Positions 31,826 through 44,381 are shown, counted from the stretch's first letter. The stretch: 64,000 bases of DNA from Botryococcus braunii (GCA_002005505.1 MVGU01001627.1:1-64000), one strand, 5' to 3'. Translations and numbers: made by a program. Notes: generated from the letters alone by a model not told the origin.

Positions 31826-34039
31826 ATGAGTGGGTCAGCTGGTGCATCTGCTCCTGGTGGAGCAACTGGTACAGGTGTTACTGCAGCTGTTGTATCAGGC
31901 AGCACAGGAGACCCACCAAACCCAGTCTATAACACACAGAAGTTGGCCCAATCACTTGATGTGTTATGCATAAATGGTTTCAGATGGATGAAGGATGTAG
32001 AGAATGTTGCTAGTAGCAAGAAAATCAAGGTGTGTTTGGACGAGGAACATCCTGACACACCAGGTGATGCTTTGGCTAAGAGCCTAGTTACTGAGAAAAT
32101 TCCAGATGAGTGGGTTGATGCAGCTCTGGACAAGCCTTCAGCCAAGGAGGCGTATGACTGGCTGAAAGGCAAGTTCACAGGCGGAAAGAACCAGAAGCTC
32201 ATGTCAAAATGGGCCTTTCTGCTTGACTCGGGTAAAATTGAGGATGCCCAGACTTACATGGCATTTGTGGCCATGAAGTACAAGCTGGCTAGAGGTTTGA
32301 GGGCTAACAAACACCCTGTTGATGAGGAGCGCCTTGCCATGGGTATAGTTAGCTGTCTTCCCAAGGCCTTTACCCACAGTCAGTCCCATTTGTATGATTC
32401 ATGTGTGGGGAAAGATGAGGATGAGGTTGTATCTCGTATCAGTGCATGTGCCAAGTTTCTGGGCATTGATCAGGAGAAAGCTCCCTCTGCTTCTGCAAAT
32501 CTTGTTCCCTCTGGTCCCCCTAGACCAAAGAATGCACCTGGGTTTGATGGCAATAGACCCAGGGGCATGCCCCATGACGTGCCTACCAACTTTCATGGGT
32601 GCTGGTTCTGCTTAGAGGAGGGTCACATCAGGCTGAATTGTCAGAAGTACAAAGATGATTGCGCCAGAAGGGCTGCAATCCTGGCTGGCAGAGGGCGACC
32701 TCAAAATCCTGTAGGAGGAATGGCAACTACATACTCCTCTGACTCAGGTGAATTGTCCTCACAGTGGGTGATAGATTCTGGGGCCTCCACACATGTGTGT
32801 AATGATGTACGTCTGATGCATAATGTTCACTGGTATCCAATTCCAAAGGGTTTAAATCTAGCCACTGGCGAACACGTGGCGCAGCGTAAGGCATGTGGGA
32901 CTGTGTGCTTGGTGGATCAGCAGGGAAATACATGCATATTGAGAGATGTTGAATTTCTTCCAACTGCATTGGAAAATTTAATGTCAGTGTCTGCTGGAGT
33001 TGTTGATGGTTTAAATTTTTCAACAAATCCACTAGGAGAAGTCACACATGTTTGCTGTCAGAAGTCATCGTTTCAAGTAGAAGTGACAAAAGAAAGAGGA
33101 CTATACCTCTGCTCAGTGATATGTCGGTCAGTAAAGTTGCCCCATGTTGCTGGCATTGCACACAAGTGTTCAGAGTACGACTTATGGCATGCAAGACTAG
33201 GACACCCTAACAGTAAAAACATGGAACGCTTGCAAACCGAAGATATGGTGAAAGGCATTGAGACGTCATTATCACCCTGCAATCATGGTCACTCACATTG
33301 TGAGGTTTGTGTTCTGGGGAAGCAGACTAGAGAGAGCTACCCACGCTCTCCGGCAACGGCTACAGAGCGATTAGAGATTGTCCACATGGATATTGTGGGT
33401 GAACTGCCTGTACCGGGTGCTGAAGGAGAGAGATACATGCTCACCATGCTGGATGATTTCTCAAAGGCGGGTGTTGCAAGGGCATTGGTCCTGAAGTCTC
33501 AGGTGGGCGATGCTGTTAGAGCAATTCTCCTGTACTTAGAAAATCAGACTGGCCATAATGTAAAAGTTGTCAGGACTGATAGAGGGACTGAGTTTGTAAA
33601 CTCAGATTTGCGTGAGTTCTTTCAGTCAAAGGGGATGAGACACGAGACGTCTGCCCCTTATACCCCGCAACAAAATGGCCGGGCGGAACGCTTTAACCGT
33701 TCCTTGAAAGAGAAGGTTAGAATGTTGCTTCTACAGGCTAAGGCTCCACAAAGCTTGTGGACCGAAGCGCTGCCTACTGCTGTTAGGTTACTAAACCTCA
33801 GGGCAATTAAGGGGAAGACTGCTACCCCTTATGAGCTATTATTTGGCAGGAAGCCTGCTGTTCATTACTTGAGGGTATTTGGCTGTCTGGCATACATCAA
33901 AACGCCTGACAAGGATCTGTCTGCCTTTTCTCCTAGATCAGAGGCAGGAATGTTTGTCGGGTACGAACCAGCATCTAAGGCATATAGAGTGCTGGTTGGG
34001 GATCAGATCAAGGTGTCAAAAAATGTGAAATTTTTTTGA
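31826..34039 (+). pseudogene. gag, protease and integrase of copia H
   Basis: 737 open codons. The gag N-terminus MSGSAGASAPGG leads to a capsid region (GFRWMKDVENV, EKIPDEWVDAALD, GKFTGGKNQKLMSKW), CCHC knuckle CWFCLEEGHIRLNC, protease VIDSGASTHVCND, GAG-pre-integrase LWHARLGHPNSKNM with CNHGHSHCEVC, and integrase core HMDIVGELP, VRTDRGTEFVN, TPQQNGRAERFN (DDE residues all present), then the LRVFGCLAYI and GYEPASKAYRV blocks. The frame ends at an expanded T-run (seven T) near 34030, one base more than the frame needs. Confidence 0.95.
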
Positions 34040-36224
34040 AGACAAACTGGGTATCCACACTCTCTCTACTGATACCCAACTGCCCCCTGATTTCCCACGT
34101 GATGTAAACTGTGATCAGGTGCCAAGCTCTGCAGACGAAGAGGACTGGGATTTTGTCCCAGTTGACATTGCTGAGGCAGTGGACATGAACAGGGAAGCTG
34201 GAAGGGGAGAAGACCAAATCCTACCAGCTAACCTAGAAGTGTTGCAGAGACTCAATGAAGTACTAAGGCAACAAGCTCAGGCGGAAGAGAGTGGGAACAT
34301 GGATACACATGGTCCAGGCGTCTCAGGGGAAGAGGCAATGGGCCCTGGGGATGAGCAGGAACAGCCAGGAGATGGTGAAAATGATCCCGGGAGTGACTCG
34401 GATCAGGACCGCTCATCACAGGAGTCTGACAGTGGGGATGAGGCGCAGGACACGGTAAGAGGTGGGATGAGTAGGTATGATCTTAGAGAGACACTTGCTC
34501 AACCTGATAAGTATATACCTGGATCTTACTTTGTCAAAGACGATGCGATAGCAGGAGCAACAAGGGTCACATCACCTAACCAAAATGGTGCAAAGGAGAA
34601 GGAGGTCCTATCCTCTAGGAATGTAAAAATCCCTAACGATTGGTTTGAGGAGAGGAATTCACCTCAATGGGTATACTGGAAGGAGGCTATGAATGAGGAA
34701 ATGGACTCAATTGAGTCTCATGAGACATTTGAATACTGTCACAAGCCTTTCGATGCCAAGGTGATCCCACTGAAGTGGGTTTATGCAATTAAAACTGATG
34801 GTTTTGGGGATGTAATCAGGTTCAAGGCGAGGCTTGTGGCACAAGGATGCAAACAAAGACCAGGGGTGGATTATTTTGAGACTTTTGCTCCTGTCAGTAC
34901 ACACTCATCCAGGCGTGTGCTTCTGAATCTGGCAAACGCTAAGGGATGGAAGGTACATCATGTAGACATTAAAACTGCCTTTCTTAATGGGTCCTTAGAG
35001 GAGGAAGTTTATGTAACTCAACCCCCCTGTTTCTCTAATGGTGATTCGAGTAGAGTATGTAAGCTTCTGAAATCATTGTATGGCCTGAAGCAGGCCCCAC
35101 GCGCGTGGCATAAGCGCCTTGTTGAAGAGCTTAGCAAGTTTGGCTTTACTGCCTGCAAAAGCGATTCATCACTGTTTGTCAACAAGGAATCCTATGAGTC
35201 ACATGTTTACTTGCTGACTTATGTTGATGACTTGTTGATTGTATGCAAGGAAGGGGAAACCATTGAGCAAGTCAAATCTAAGCTCACTTGTAGTTTCTCT
35301 ATTCATGATCTTGGTGAGATTAAATCATTTCTGGGATGTGAAATCACCAAAGATGAGACCACTGGGAGCCTCAAGATGACTAACGTATTAAAAATTGAGA
35401 GGCTGGTGGAGGAGTATGGACTTCCTGCACAAGGCAGGGATGTTGATACTCCAATGGCGCATGGGTTTGTCACTTCACAAAATCCAGAGCCACCCTTGGG
35501 GGCTGGTGGTGAGTAGGTAGGAGCAGGCACACCATTGCCATAGGGTCACAGGTATCTGGAGCTCGTGGGATCACTACAATACCTAGCTACCACAACTAGG
35601 CCTGACATAGCTCAGGCTGTGGGGGTTTTGAGTCGGTTCAGGGGGCAACCTACGACACCGCATTGGAATGGTGCTATAAGAGTACTGAGGTACTTAAATT
35701 GCACTAAGGAAATGGGCATAACGTACACTAACTCTGGTGACAATTAGTTGGTGGGATACGTGGATGCAGATTTTGCTGGTGACTTGGATGGAAGAAAATC
35801 AACCACAGGGTTTGTTCTTCTTCTAAACGGGTCAGCAGTGTCTTGGTGCAGCAAGAAGCAATCTTCAGTGTCTACATCTACTGTGGAAGCTGAATTTGTT
35901 GCGACTGCTGCGGCAGTAAAGGAGGTAATGTGGATGGGTGGTATGCTGGAAGAGCTTGGAGTCACAATGAAGACTGTCAAGCTATTCTGTGACAATCAAG
36001 GGGCTATACAGCACTTGAAAAATTACATAGTGTCAAAGTTCACTAAGCATATCAGCATCAGCTATCATTATGCACGTGAGAAAGTGGCTTGGGGGCAGAT
36101 TGACCCTGTCTATGTTGTTACATCTGAAAATGTAGCAGATATGTTTACCAAACCACTGGCATCTGCTGCATTTGAGAAGCATAGGGCTAAATTGGGTGTG
36201 TCAGGACCTGTTTTAATTAACTGA
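34040..36224 (+). pseudogene. RT and RNase H of copia H
   Basis: An acidic linker (34119 on), then RT: YWKEAMNEEMDSIESHE, PLKWVYAIKTDGFGD, FKARLVAQGCKQ, VDIKTAFLNGSLEEEVYVTQ, LYGLKQAPRAWH, YVDDLLIVCK. Stops at about 35515 and 35541 precede GSLQYLATTTRPDIAQAVG. Another stop at 35745 lies just before the RNase H motifs [15 protein letters not shown] and CDNQGAIQ, and the [10 protein letters not shown] end block. All motifs align with D in the unbroken order. Confidence 0.93.
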
Positions 36225-36230
36225 CATGTG

Positions 36231-36245
36231 AAGCAAGGGGAAGAT
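36231..36245 (+). other. Polypurine tract of copia H
   Basis: AGCAAGGGGAAGAT immediately precedes the 3' LTR start TGTTGGG. Confidence 0.85.
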
Positions 36246-37379
36246 TGTTGGGTTTTGTACTTCATTATGTCATGTTAATTAACGTGCATGCGTGCGTGCG
36301 TGCGTGCTTGCGTGCGTGCGCACGTGCGTGCGTGTGTGAAGGTACAATCACATGTAATAATTAGCTGTAAGTTAACCAAGCAGTTAACTCAAGGTAAAGA
36401 CATCTTGACAATGGCTATGAACGATCAATCTATGAGTATTAATGCATTGAGAGATATTTATTCTATGGCTGTAAATACCTTCCAGCCTTTAGTGGCTGGA
36501 AGACATGCATCTAGAGTTAATAAATGTGTTACTGTAGGATAAGGGTCCAAATTCTGTGGATAGGAACCCTGAGCATGTCCTAATGTTCGTGAAAAAGGCC
36601 AGTAGCAGTGCTGGACAGCGCGTTTCCCACGCGCTGATCTGAGTACAGATAGCCAGAGAACCCGGACCACCAGGCAGTCATTCGATCTCTTTGGCTTGTT
36701 AAGCCGACTCCTGAATGGACTCATGTGAATTGCTTTCTTTCTCTCTCACTTGTTGTGAGTAATTTCTGTGGAAGCAATTGCTATACGTGGTAAGTCGGGG
36801 CTCTGCCGGTCATGTTTTTGATCACGGCCATAAGTGCCGTTTTGATGATCAGAGACTAATATGGGTATGTGAATTTTGCAGAATTGTTCATCAGTTTGAC
36901 GCTGTCGACTATGCATGTCTTGGTCAAACTGATTAAGTACATGGTAAGTCAGCTATGTGACGGCTGAGGGGTGCTTATAGATAAGGTTCATCATATGCAA
37001 TGAACTAAAGGTGTTAGTGTGTTCACAGGATGATATACTTGTGAGTATAGTCATCATTTATGATTAATATAACACCTTTGGATCTTTGCAGGTAAGACTA
37101 GTTAGTGTGTGTGTTCGTCCGACAGTAGTTTGTAAGTCATTCGATCTCTTTGGCTTGTTAAGCCGACTCCTGAATGGACTCATGTGAATTGCTTTCTTTC
37201 TCTCTCACTTGTTGTGAGTAACTTCTGTGGAAGCAATTGCTATACGTGAATTGTTCATCAGTTTGACGCTGTCGACTATGTATGTCTTGGTCAAACTGAT
37301 TAAGTACATGGATGATATACTTGTGAGTATAGTCATCATTTATGATTAATATAACACCTTTGGATCTTTGCAGATCACA
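36246..37379 (+). repeat. 3' LTR of copia H
   Basis: 1134 bp. It has the same layout as the 5' LTR, with a shorter TGCG tract. Its intron 2 ends in an intact CACAG, which shows that the CACAT in the 5' LTR is a later change. Right flank CCGCC is the target duplication. Confidence 0.96.
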
Positions 37380-37440
37380 CCGCCGCTAGCTCGCGGCTGT
37401 TGGACTTGGAGTTGAGGGGGATCTGTGTCAGGGTATGTGG
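37380..37440 (-). CDS. Host-like gene, exon 4 part b, between two TEs
   Basis: 61 bases between copia H and chromovirus G. On the minus strand, in the frame of parts a and c, they encode about 19 residues (YPDTDPPQLQVQQPRASGG). These continue the Pro-rich end of the coiled-coil exon and lead into LEYTAEVCF after the H site. The ends are the two target duplications (TGTGG, CCGCC). Confidence 0.82.
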
Positions 37441-37916
37441 TGTCGTAGAATGCACAAGTTAGAGAGAATTTCCAAGTTGTGAGAGAGAGAGAGACAAGGC
37501 CGGATGGCCGACAAGTTGGACGCTCTTTCCAATTACAAGTAACCCCCACCTCACGGAGCTTCCACTCCCTACTTGTGGTCTACTAAGCTTCCAAATTACC
37601 TGAGTGCGTGTCTTCCCGTGGCTTACGTCTCTATCCGTTCCTTCCCGTGGTTCGTGATCGTGTGTTCACGTTCCTCCAATGGTAGCGCACTAGTCCACCA
37701 AACCTCTACAATAGTATCTAGAAAATATCCTAGAATCCTACTATGAGAGTAACGTCCATAACTATCCAATGGAATTCGACGGCTAGGAAGCCAAGGCTAG
37801 ACGCTAGGCACGTGCGTACTCGCGTTGCTCGTACGACATGTGCGCCACATGTGCGCCTAGGCTAGGGGGTAAGGGAAATGTCCAGAAATGCCGGGAAATC
37901 CCTACATTCCATCACA
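37441..37916 (-). repeat. 3' LTR of chromovirus G
   Basis: 476 bp, TGTCGTAGAATG to CATTCCATCACA in plus orientation. Just inside it (from 37917) the minus strand carries the A/G-rich PPT AATTAAGGGGGGATGA. Confidence 0.96.
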
Positions 37917-38859
37917 TCATCCCCCCCTTAATTCCTGCATGTCCTCATGCAGCCACATACACACATACAGTAGACCACAATTATAAGGGAATGGTCGTCA
38001 CCGAACGGCCCATCCACCAGCGCCGTTAGACCCTTGCCGAATGGGTTACATTAGGGTCCCCGCCTCCAAGTTATTCCCCTATCATCCCAAGCAATTGACT
38101 AAAGCGTCCATTTTTTTTTTTGTTTTTTTTTTTTAATTTATTTATTAGGTGTGCTTTATTTTAGTCCTAAGTACAATACTGTACGATACGATACGACACG
38201 GTACTATAATTACGATAAATTACGATAAATTACGGCGAACTACGACGAACGTTCGCCTTATTCCTTTCGAACTATCCAAGTCCGCCTTTATTGACACATC
38301 CCTATTTATTATTTATTAAAACAATACAATGCTTGTGACACAACCGATAAACAATCCGAACAAGATAAATATGACACAGGTGTAGCTCAGTCCACAATGC
38401 TTCCCTAAAGTGGCTATCCATACAACACAGTTTCTTTATGATACATTGTCCATACTGTACACATACTGTACACATAAGGTACACATATAGTACATAGAAA
38501 GAAATCCATCCCAAGATGCCAAGTAGTCCATATCCAAGGGTTCCAAGTAGCCCATAGCCAAGGGTTCCAAGTCACTTCTGTACTTCAAGCCCACGTCCCA
38601 AGTGCTAGTTAAGCAGACTGCGGTTGCGCGCCATGTGTACTTCAATTCCCATCCCTGAATGCAGAACCCCGAGTTCAATGCATCGAAGCGGTATGAGGCC
38701 TCATGCCACACATACCAAGGTAGGCAACCTACCCCGTCCCTTGTCCCAAAGTACACAAGATATACAGTCCCTACCATAGGTCCCGTCCCATGTATTCCCA
38801 GACACCAGGTGGGAACTCCACAAGTGGAATGAGGGGGACAACCGTCCGGAGGGGCCCGT
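37917..38859 (-). other. 3' untranslated region and PPT of G
   Basis: Noncoding stretch between pol stop and LTR. It contains a T-rich run (38111-38133) and short ACGATA/CGATACG-like repeats near 38180-38250. The PPT lies at about 37917-37935. No gene is seen. Confidence 0.75.
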
Positions 38860-41169
38860 TCAAGGGAAGGTGTCGCGCAGCGCCACCTGGTCCCAAATGG
38901 GCGGGGCGAGCCCCTGGAGTCTATGATAGGTATTAACCAGCCCGGGATGGGTCTCGAATGCCTCCTGAGATTCCCATGCGTCCTCTGTGGCCCCATGGCC
39001 TGCCCACTTTACAAGGTACTCGAGAAAGGGTGTGCCATCCTCAAAATGGTAGGAGAACCCATCCTTGTCGTGCAACAGCCGGTGATCGACTAGTGCATCC
39101 ACTACCCACTCCAGGTGAGTGGTGCCATCCGCTTTGGTGATGACTTTTGGGGGGCAGTATCCACGCGACTGCGCCTCCTCACGTGTCCAGTATGGCTTCA
39201 AATAGCAGACATTTATGCGGGGGTGGATGTCCAGCCGGTCCGGAAGATCCAGTGTGACGAAGTTAACGTTGTCGGGCGTGACCGCCATGACCCTGAAGGG
39301 TCCCACGTGCCTAGGTTGCAGCTTGCTGAATCTGTTTGAAGTTAGCGTGGGGGCCGCACGGGTTGAAAGGAGGACATAGTCCCCTTCCTGGTAGATGGCC
39401 TCCCTCCTATGCCGGTTGGCATAGGCCGTCTGACGGTCTTGAGCTGCACGCAAACACTTCCTTGCAAGGGTGATTTTGTCTTGCATTTTTCTCATGAAGA
39501 GATCAGCCCTATCCACCTTAGTGCCCTCCATGTGTCCCACCGCAAACGGTATATTTGGATCTTGCCCATATGTTAACCTGAAGGGTGTGGAGTTTAGGGA
39601 AGTTTGCCAAGAGTTGTTGTAGGCAAATTCCGCCACTGAAAGGTAATCCTCCCACTCCTTTGGGTTATCCTTGACATAGTGTTTCAGAAAATCTTCCAAG
39701 ATCCTATTCACCCGTTCCGTTTGACCATCTGACTGAGGATGATATGCCGTAGTTCGAGCCGGCTTGCACCCCGTCAGACTTAGAAGTGTGTTCATGAAAT
39801 TATTCACAAACCGAGGATCTCGGTCCGAAACAATTTCTTCAGGGAAACCGTGATACTTCCATACTTTATCCCTCATCAGAACAGCAACTTCATAAGCATC
39901 TGCATTGGTAGTGGTAGGGGCAAAGTGGGCACATTTGCTCAACCTGTCAACCACTACCCATATTGCGTTATGCCCGTGTTTGCTTTTAGGCAGTCCCGTG
40001 ATGAAATCCATTGAGATGCTTTGCCATTTCCTTGTGGGGATTTGTAAAGGGTGTAAGAGTCCTGCGGGTAACTGGTTTGAGGCCTTCACCCGCTGGCATG
40101 AATCACAATACTTCACATACTCCCGCACATCCTCCGCCATTCCCGGCCACCACCAGTCCCGCTTCACTAGATCATACATCTTCGCAAAGCCTGGATGACC
40201 AACAGTCGGAGGTTCATGCAAAGCTTTCAATATGTCCTGCCGCAGATTCCTAGCAACTGGACCTTCCTTATCCCGGACTTCATAAAATGCAGGCACATAT
40301 TTTCTTCCCTCCCTTCCAAATTCCCAAACCCCGTCCGTAAAGTGAACTTTTCTCCTATTTGCCCTTGTTCCCAACCACGAATCATGTGCGTAAGCACCCT
40401 TCAACAATTCCAAGAAGGTGTCACACCCGTCAGACCCGAGGGTGATGGAGCCCGAGCGGGCCCTCCCGTCCCCATCCATCGAGGTTGCATTGGTCCCCTT
40501 CCCGGGGTTGGGCTCCGTGGAGACGTTGCGCTGCTGTTGTCCCTGGAGCTGTCCCTGGAGGACTGGGTTCCTGGACAACGCATCCGCAACGTTAGTCTTT
40601 CCAGGCTCCCAAACCCAAAGAATGTTGAACTCCTGCAACTTCTCAGCCCACCGTGCCCTCCGAGGGCTTAAACCAACCTGTTGCTGAAGAAAAGTGTTAC
40701 ACTTATGGTCTGTGGTGACAGTGACTTGTTTCCCTAGGACATAACATCTCCATTCAGTCAAGGCATACACTACAGCAAGTAACTCCCTCTCAGTTGCAGA
40801 ATAGTTCCTTTCTGCACTATTGAGCTTCTTACTGTAATAAGCAATGACTCGACCTTCCTGCAATAGTTTAGCGCCAACCCCAAAATCACTCGCATCACAA
40901 ATTACCTGGAAGGGTTTACGAAGGTCTGGCAGTGATAGTATGGGTGCCTGTATTAATGCATCCTTGAGAGCCGCAAGGGCCTCATCTTGCTCCTTTCCCC
41001 AAGTCCAAGAACTTTTGCTACTGGACAGTTTAGTCAAAGGTGCAGCAAGTGAGCTGAACCCCTGAATAAATTTTCGAAAATAATTTGCAAGCCCCAAAAA
41101 TCTACGCACGTCGGTGACGTTTTGGGGTGTGGGCCAATCCTTGACTACCTCCACCTTTTGGGGGTCCAC
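38860..41169 (-). CDS. RNase H, integrase and chromodomain of G pol
   Basis: 769 open codons. RNase H lies at about residues 88-205 (CDASDFGVGAKL, YSATERELLAVV, TTDHKCNTFL). The integrase zinc finger (HPGFAKMYDLV, CDSCQRVK) is followed by the DDE core (SMDFITGLPKS, VSDRDPRFV, HPQSDGQTERVNR), a linker, and a chromodomain near the end (LEYLVKWAGHGATEDAWES). It continues the RT protein after the one-base deletion, so its Met is internal. It would integrate cDNA, with the chromodomain steering site choice. Confidence 0.93.
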   Translation of the reverse strand: MDPQKVEVVKDWPTPQNVTDVRRFLGLANYFRKFIQGFSSLAAPLTKLSSSKSSWTWGKEQDEALAALKDALIQAPILSLPDLRKPFQVICDASDFGVGAKLLQEGRVIAYYSKKLNSAERNYSATERELLAVVYALTEWRCYVLGKQVTVTTDHKCNTFLQQQVGLSPRRARWAEKLQEFNILWVWEPGKTNVADALSRNPVLQGQLQGQQQRNVSTEPNPGKGTNATSMDGDGRARSGSITLGSDGCDTFLELLKGAYAHDSWLGTRANRRKVHFTDGVWEFGREGRKYVPAFYEVRDKEGPVARNLRQDILKALHEPPTVGHPGFAKMYDLVKRDWWWPGMAEDVREYVKYCDSCQRVKASNQLPAGLLHPLQIPTRKWQSISMDFITGLPKSKHGHNAIWVVVDRLSKCAHFAPTTTNADAYEVAVLMRDKVWKYHGFPEEIVSDRDPRFVNNFMNTLLSLTGCKPARTTAYHPQSDGQTERVNRILEDFLKHYVKDNPKEWEDYLSVAEFAYNNSWQTSLNSTPFRLTYGQDPNIPFAVGHMEGTKVDRADLFMRKMQDKITLARKCLRAAQDRQTAYANRHRREAIYQEGDYVLLSTRAAPTLTSNRFSKLQPRHVGPFRVMAVTPDNVNFVTLDLPDRLDIHPRINVCYLKPYWTREEAQSRGYCPPKVITKADGTTHLEWVVDALVDHRLLHDKDGFSYHFEDGTPFLEYLVKWAGHGATEDAWESQEAFETHPGLVNTYHRLQGLAPPIWDQVALRDTFP

Positions 41170-41171
41170 TT

Positions 41172-43019
41172 TCAGTCCATCCTTGCCAATGATATGCCCG
41201 AGGTATTTGAGTTCTGAGCATAAGAATTCACATTTGGCAAATTTGCAAACAATTCCTTTTCCCGAAGGCGTTGGAACACCTTCCGAAGATGAGCATAATG
41301 CTCCTCTTCATCCCGACTGAAAATTAGAACATCGTCAAGGTACACTACCACAAACCCTTCCCTTATGAAATCATGAAAGATTTCATTCATTAGGCGTTGA
41401 AAGGTAGCGGGGGCGTTGGTGAGTCCAAAAGGAAGCACTAAGAACTCATACAGCCCAAAGGGTGTACGAAACGCTGTTTTAGGAATGTCTTCCTCCTTTA
41501 GCCTTACTTGATGATAACCACTGAGGAGGTCCAGACTTGAGAAAATCTTAGCACCTTTAAGTTTATCAAGCAAGTCGTCTATGCGAGGGAGAGGGTACCT
41601 ATCATGAATGGTGATTTTATTTAATGCCCTGTAGTCTATAACCATTCGGTATGTGCCCTCCTTCTTCCTCACAAACAAGACCGGTGAAGCATATGGTGAA
41701 CATGAGGGGCGTATGTGTCCCTTAGAAAGTAGTTCATCCACAGTTCGCTCACATTCCTCAGTTTCTTCCACGGACAAGCGGTAAGCAGGACGGTTTGGAG
41801 GAGTTATTCCTTCCTGCACATTAATAGTGTGATAGACTTGTCGGTGTGGGGGTAGTCCTGGTAGCCCATTTGGAAAAATGTCCTTGTACTCCCGGAGCAA
41901 GTGTGCTAGCCGCTCAGGCTTTTTAGCACAAATTTCCTCTAGAGGGTCCGAAGGCTTACCCGTGGTGACCTCGGATTCTCCCTCTTCCTCTTCCTTTTCC
42001 TCTTCCCTTTCCTCTTCCTCTTCCACTTCCTTCTCCACTTCTAGGCAACTCTCCATATCCGGGGCCGTGCCCGAGGTATCCCCCGGCGCAGAGTTGTGTA
42101 AGGAAGTCCCGGATGACTCCGTCGAGGGGTCGTCCATATCCACCAAAGGTGGCATCTCTTCCTGTTCATCCCAACCAACATGTTCATCCTTGGCCATGAC
42201 ATTGAACAAGCAGGTTTTCCAATGATCCCGTTTCCCTTTCCTGGTGTTTCCTAATTTGATTCCCCATCCCAACTTCTTTCCCAAGCCTTTTCCATGTTTG
42301 TTTAACAAGACCCATTTGTTATTGTGTCTAATATGAGCCTTGCCAGCTCTCACATTAACATTAGCATGTCGTGGTGCTAGCCAATCCTGTCCCAAAATTA
42401 TGTCAATTCCTTCCATTATTGAGTCACACACAAGAAAGGAGTGTCTCGTAATGATAGATGGAGCAAACCGGACACTCAAATCCACTTTCCCATTTGTGTG
42501 TGTTACTGTCCCATCAGCAAGTGTGACGGGTGAAGTCCTCTTGTTATACCTCAAACCTTGCAAAACTTTTTCCCGGACAAAAGAGTGTGTGGCCCCGGTG
42601 TCCATTAAAGCTTTACATTGTTGTCCCCTTGCCATGACAGGAAATGTGAGGTTAAGAGGTGCAGCACTTGACGTTGAACCCAACTGACAAGATGCTTTGG
42701 GTGCTGCATAAGCTAAAACAAAGGAAAAAGGAAATGTACATTGCTGTCCTTGAAAAGAAAAGCATTCCCCTTTTGAGCCCCTAGCAAGAATTTTCAGGTT
42801 TGCGCGAGAGCGTAACCGCAAAAAGAAACTCCTACTTTTCCACACCTTCTGGCCTATCACAAAGCATGCACTGACTTGTGAGTTTTCTTTTCGTTCAGCA
42901 AGAAAAGATTCAATACAAGTCTCAGCTTTGTGTTTGCCAGGAACAATCAGAGGTGTATTCCAACTTCCCAAGGACTTCTGAACAAGAAAAGTTAAATATG
43001 AAAAACAAATTTCATTCAT
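41172..43019 (-). CDS. Protease and reverse transcriptase of G pol
   Basis: 615 codons starting at an ATG two bases after the gag stop (TAG TC ATG). Retropepsin DTG lies at residues 140-142 ([13 protein letters not shown]) with DIILGQDW. An acidic Glu-rich linker follows, then RT with [39 protein letters not shown] and YLDD at 560-563. After LP the frame leaves the family consensus because one base is missing in the codon before CEF, and it runs into a stop about 20 codons later. Confidence 0.94.
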   Translation of the reverse strand: MNEICFSYLTFLVQKSLGSWNTPLIVPGKHKAETCIESFLAERKENSQVSACFVIGQKVWKSRSFFLRLRSRANLKILARGSKGECFSFQGQQCTFPFSFVLAYAAPKASCQLGSTSSAAPLNLTFPVMARGQQCKALMDTGATHSFVREKVLQGLRYNKRTSPVTLADGTVTHTNGKVDLSVRFAPSIITRHSFLVCDSIMEGIDIILGQDWLAPRHANVNVRAGKAHIRHNNKWVLLNKHGKGLGKKLGWGIKLGNTRKGKRDHWKTCLFNVMAKDEHVGWDEQEEMPPLVDMDDPSTESSGTSLHNSAPGDTSGTAPDMESCLEVEKEVEEEEEREEEKEEEEGESEVTTGKPSDPLEEICAKKPERLAHLLREYKDIFPNGLPGLPPHRQVYHTINVQEGITPPNRPAYRLSVEETEECERTVDELLSKGHIRPSCSPYASPVLFVRKKEGTYRMVIDYRALNKITIHDRYPLPRIDDLLDKLKGAKIFSSLDLLSGYHQVRLKEEDIPKTAFRTPFGLYEFLVLPFGLTNAPATFQRLMNEIFHDFIREGFVVVYLDDVLIFSRDEEEHYAHLRKVFQRLREKELFANLPNVNSYAQNSNTSGISLARMD

Positions 43020-43021
43020 GA

Positions 43022-44263
43022 CTAATCTTGTTTAGGGCCCTTGCCCTTCCCTTTCCCTTTCCAATGTTTTCCCTTGTTAAATCCCTTAGGCCCAATGTGT
43101 GAGGGAGGTGAAACACCTTGCAGTGGTGCTGCCACTGGTTGATTGTTTCCTTGCCTCGGATAGAATCCAGGCTGAAAATTTGATGGGGTGTGCCCACTAG
43201 CTTGAGCTTTGGCAGCTAGATATTGCTTTTTAGCAATACACTGCCATGACTCGTGGCCTAGTTTATGACAAAAATAGCATTCCCTATCCTTTGGAATAGA
43301 GGTTCTAGAATCAATTTTTCTCCCGGACCCAAAAGGGGGTGCTCCCACCAAACCCAAGGAAGGTGGTGCAGGGGGCTGTTGAAGTTCCACCACTCCTGCT
43401 GCCACTTGAGGTGTCTGGGTGTAGACCCTCTTCCTCTTGGGTCCCTGTGCATCCACATATGTGCTTTTGAGACTTGCCTCATATTTAACAACATAAGTGC
43501 AAATGTCTTCCAGATCAGTGAAAGGACTGCCTGTTGCAGGGTTCACAGTGCATGCAAGTTTGAGAGGAGTATTAAGACCCTTGGTAAAAAGATGTAACTG
43601 GTCTTGCATGGCTATTTGATAGTCAACCTCTACATCTGCTAAGAGAGACATAAATCTTTCAATATATCTCTCGACAGTCTCATTTCCTTGAAAGACTTTG
43701 TCTAATTTTGCCCTGGCAATGGCCACTGTGTCTGTGGAATCATATCTTTTAACCATAAAAGTTTTAAAATCCTTCCATTCCAATGTATGCTCATGTATCC
43801 CTTCCTTTTCTAGTTTCCTTACATGTGTGTCCCAAACTTTTGTGGGTCTTTCTTCCATCAATTGCACTCCCAAGGCCACCCACTTTCCTGCAGGCACATT
43901 GGTTAGTTTTGCATAGCCTTCCAACTTCCTTGCAAAATAGCAAAAAGATCCCCTCTTTCCCGAAAACAAAGAAGGAGGAGTTGCTCTTACTTGTCCACTA
44001 GGGCGAGGAGTCTCCTCCACCCCATCCCCTCCAACTTGCCTTTCGGCAAGAAGCTTTTCCTTAAATTCCAAAAATAACTGCTCCTTTATTTTATTGGTCA
44101 ACTTGATCTTCTTTGTCTTTGGTGTGGACGGAGCGGGCGACGGATCGCGAGATGCCCCCTCCATCAAGTCCTCTACCAGCTCCCCTGAGCTTTCCAACGC
44201 TTCCAAAAATTCTCTTTCTTCCGAAGAAAGGTTTTTAAACTTCCCAGAAGAGGGCGGTGACAT
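43022..44263 (-). CDS. gag of chromovirus G
   Basis: Intact 413 codons. It has an acidic and Pro-rich N-terminus, a capsid region ([52 protein letters not shown]), a CCHC knuckle at 329-342 ([14 protein letters not shown]) and a basic Gly/Lys tail ([13 protein letters not shown]). The start Met lies about 118 bases inside the 5' LTR. Pol is a separate frame, as in Gy2. Confidence 0.95.
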   Translation of the reverse strand: MSPPSSGKFKNLSSEEREFLEALESSGELVEDLMEGASRDPSPAPSTPKTKKIKLTNKIKEQLFLEFKEKLLAERQVGGDGVEETPRPSGQVRATPPSLFSGKRGSFCYFARKLEGYAKLTNVPAGKWVALGVQLMEERPTKVWDTHVRKLEKEGIHEHTLEWKDFKTFMVKRYDSTDTVAIARAKLDKVFQGNETVERYIERFMSLLADVEVDYQIAMQDQLHLFTKGLNTPLKLACTVNPATGSPFTDLEDICTYVVKYEASLKSTYVDAQGPKRKRVYTQTPQVAAGVVELQQPPAPPSLGLVGAPPFGSGRKIDSRTSIPKDRECYFCHKLGHESWQCIAKKQYLAAKAQASGHTPSNFQPGFYPRQGNNQPVAAPLQGVSPPSHIGPKGFNKGKHWKGKGKGKGPKQD

Positions 44264-44361
44264 CTACGGCCCACATATGAGAGTTAGGACCTTCCATCGA
44301 ACGATCTCCCTCCTACGACTTTCCTCCTTCCACCACGCGAAAGACTTGCAGAGAACAATTC

Positions 44362-44381
44362 GGCATCTCGCCGATACCAGA
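44362..44381 (-). other. Primer-binding site of chromovirus G
   Basis: The minus strand just inside the 5' LTR reads TCTGGTATCGGCGAGATGCC. TGGTATCGGCGA is shared with Gy2 and would pair with a tRNA 3' end ending CCA. I do not assign the tRNA. Confidence 0.75.

Larger units (their letters stand above)
30103..37379 (+). mobile_element. Copia element H (family 3), full length
   Basis: Plus-strand copia, antisense to the host-like gene. LTRs are at 30103-31344 (1242 bp) and 36246-37379 (1134 bp), flanked by CCGCC duplications (30098-30102, 37380-37384). It contains a PBS, leader ORF, gag-pol and PPT. Gag-pol is broken by one extra T near 34030 and by three in-frame stops (near 35515, 35541 and 35745), so it is defective. 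It is the same subfamily as C. Unequal LTR lengths come from microsatellite change and a 48-bp internal duplication. Confidence 0.97.
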
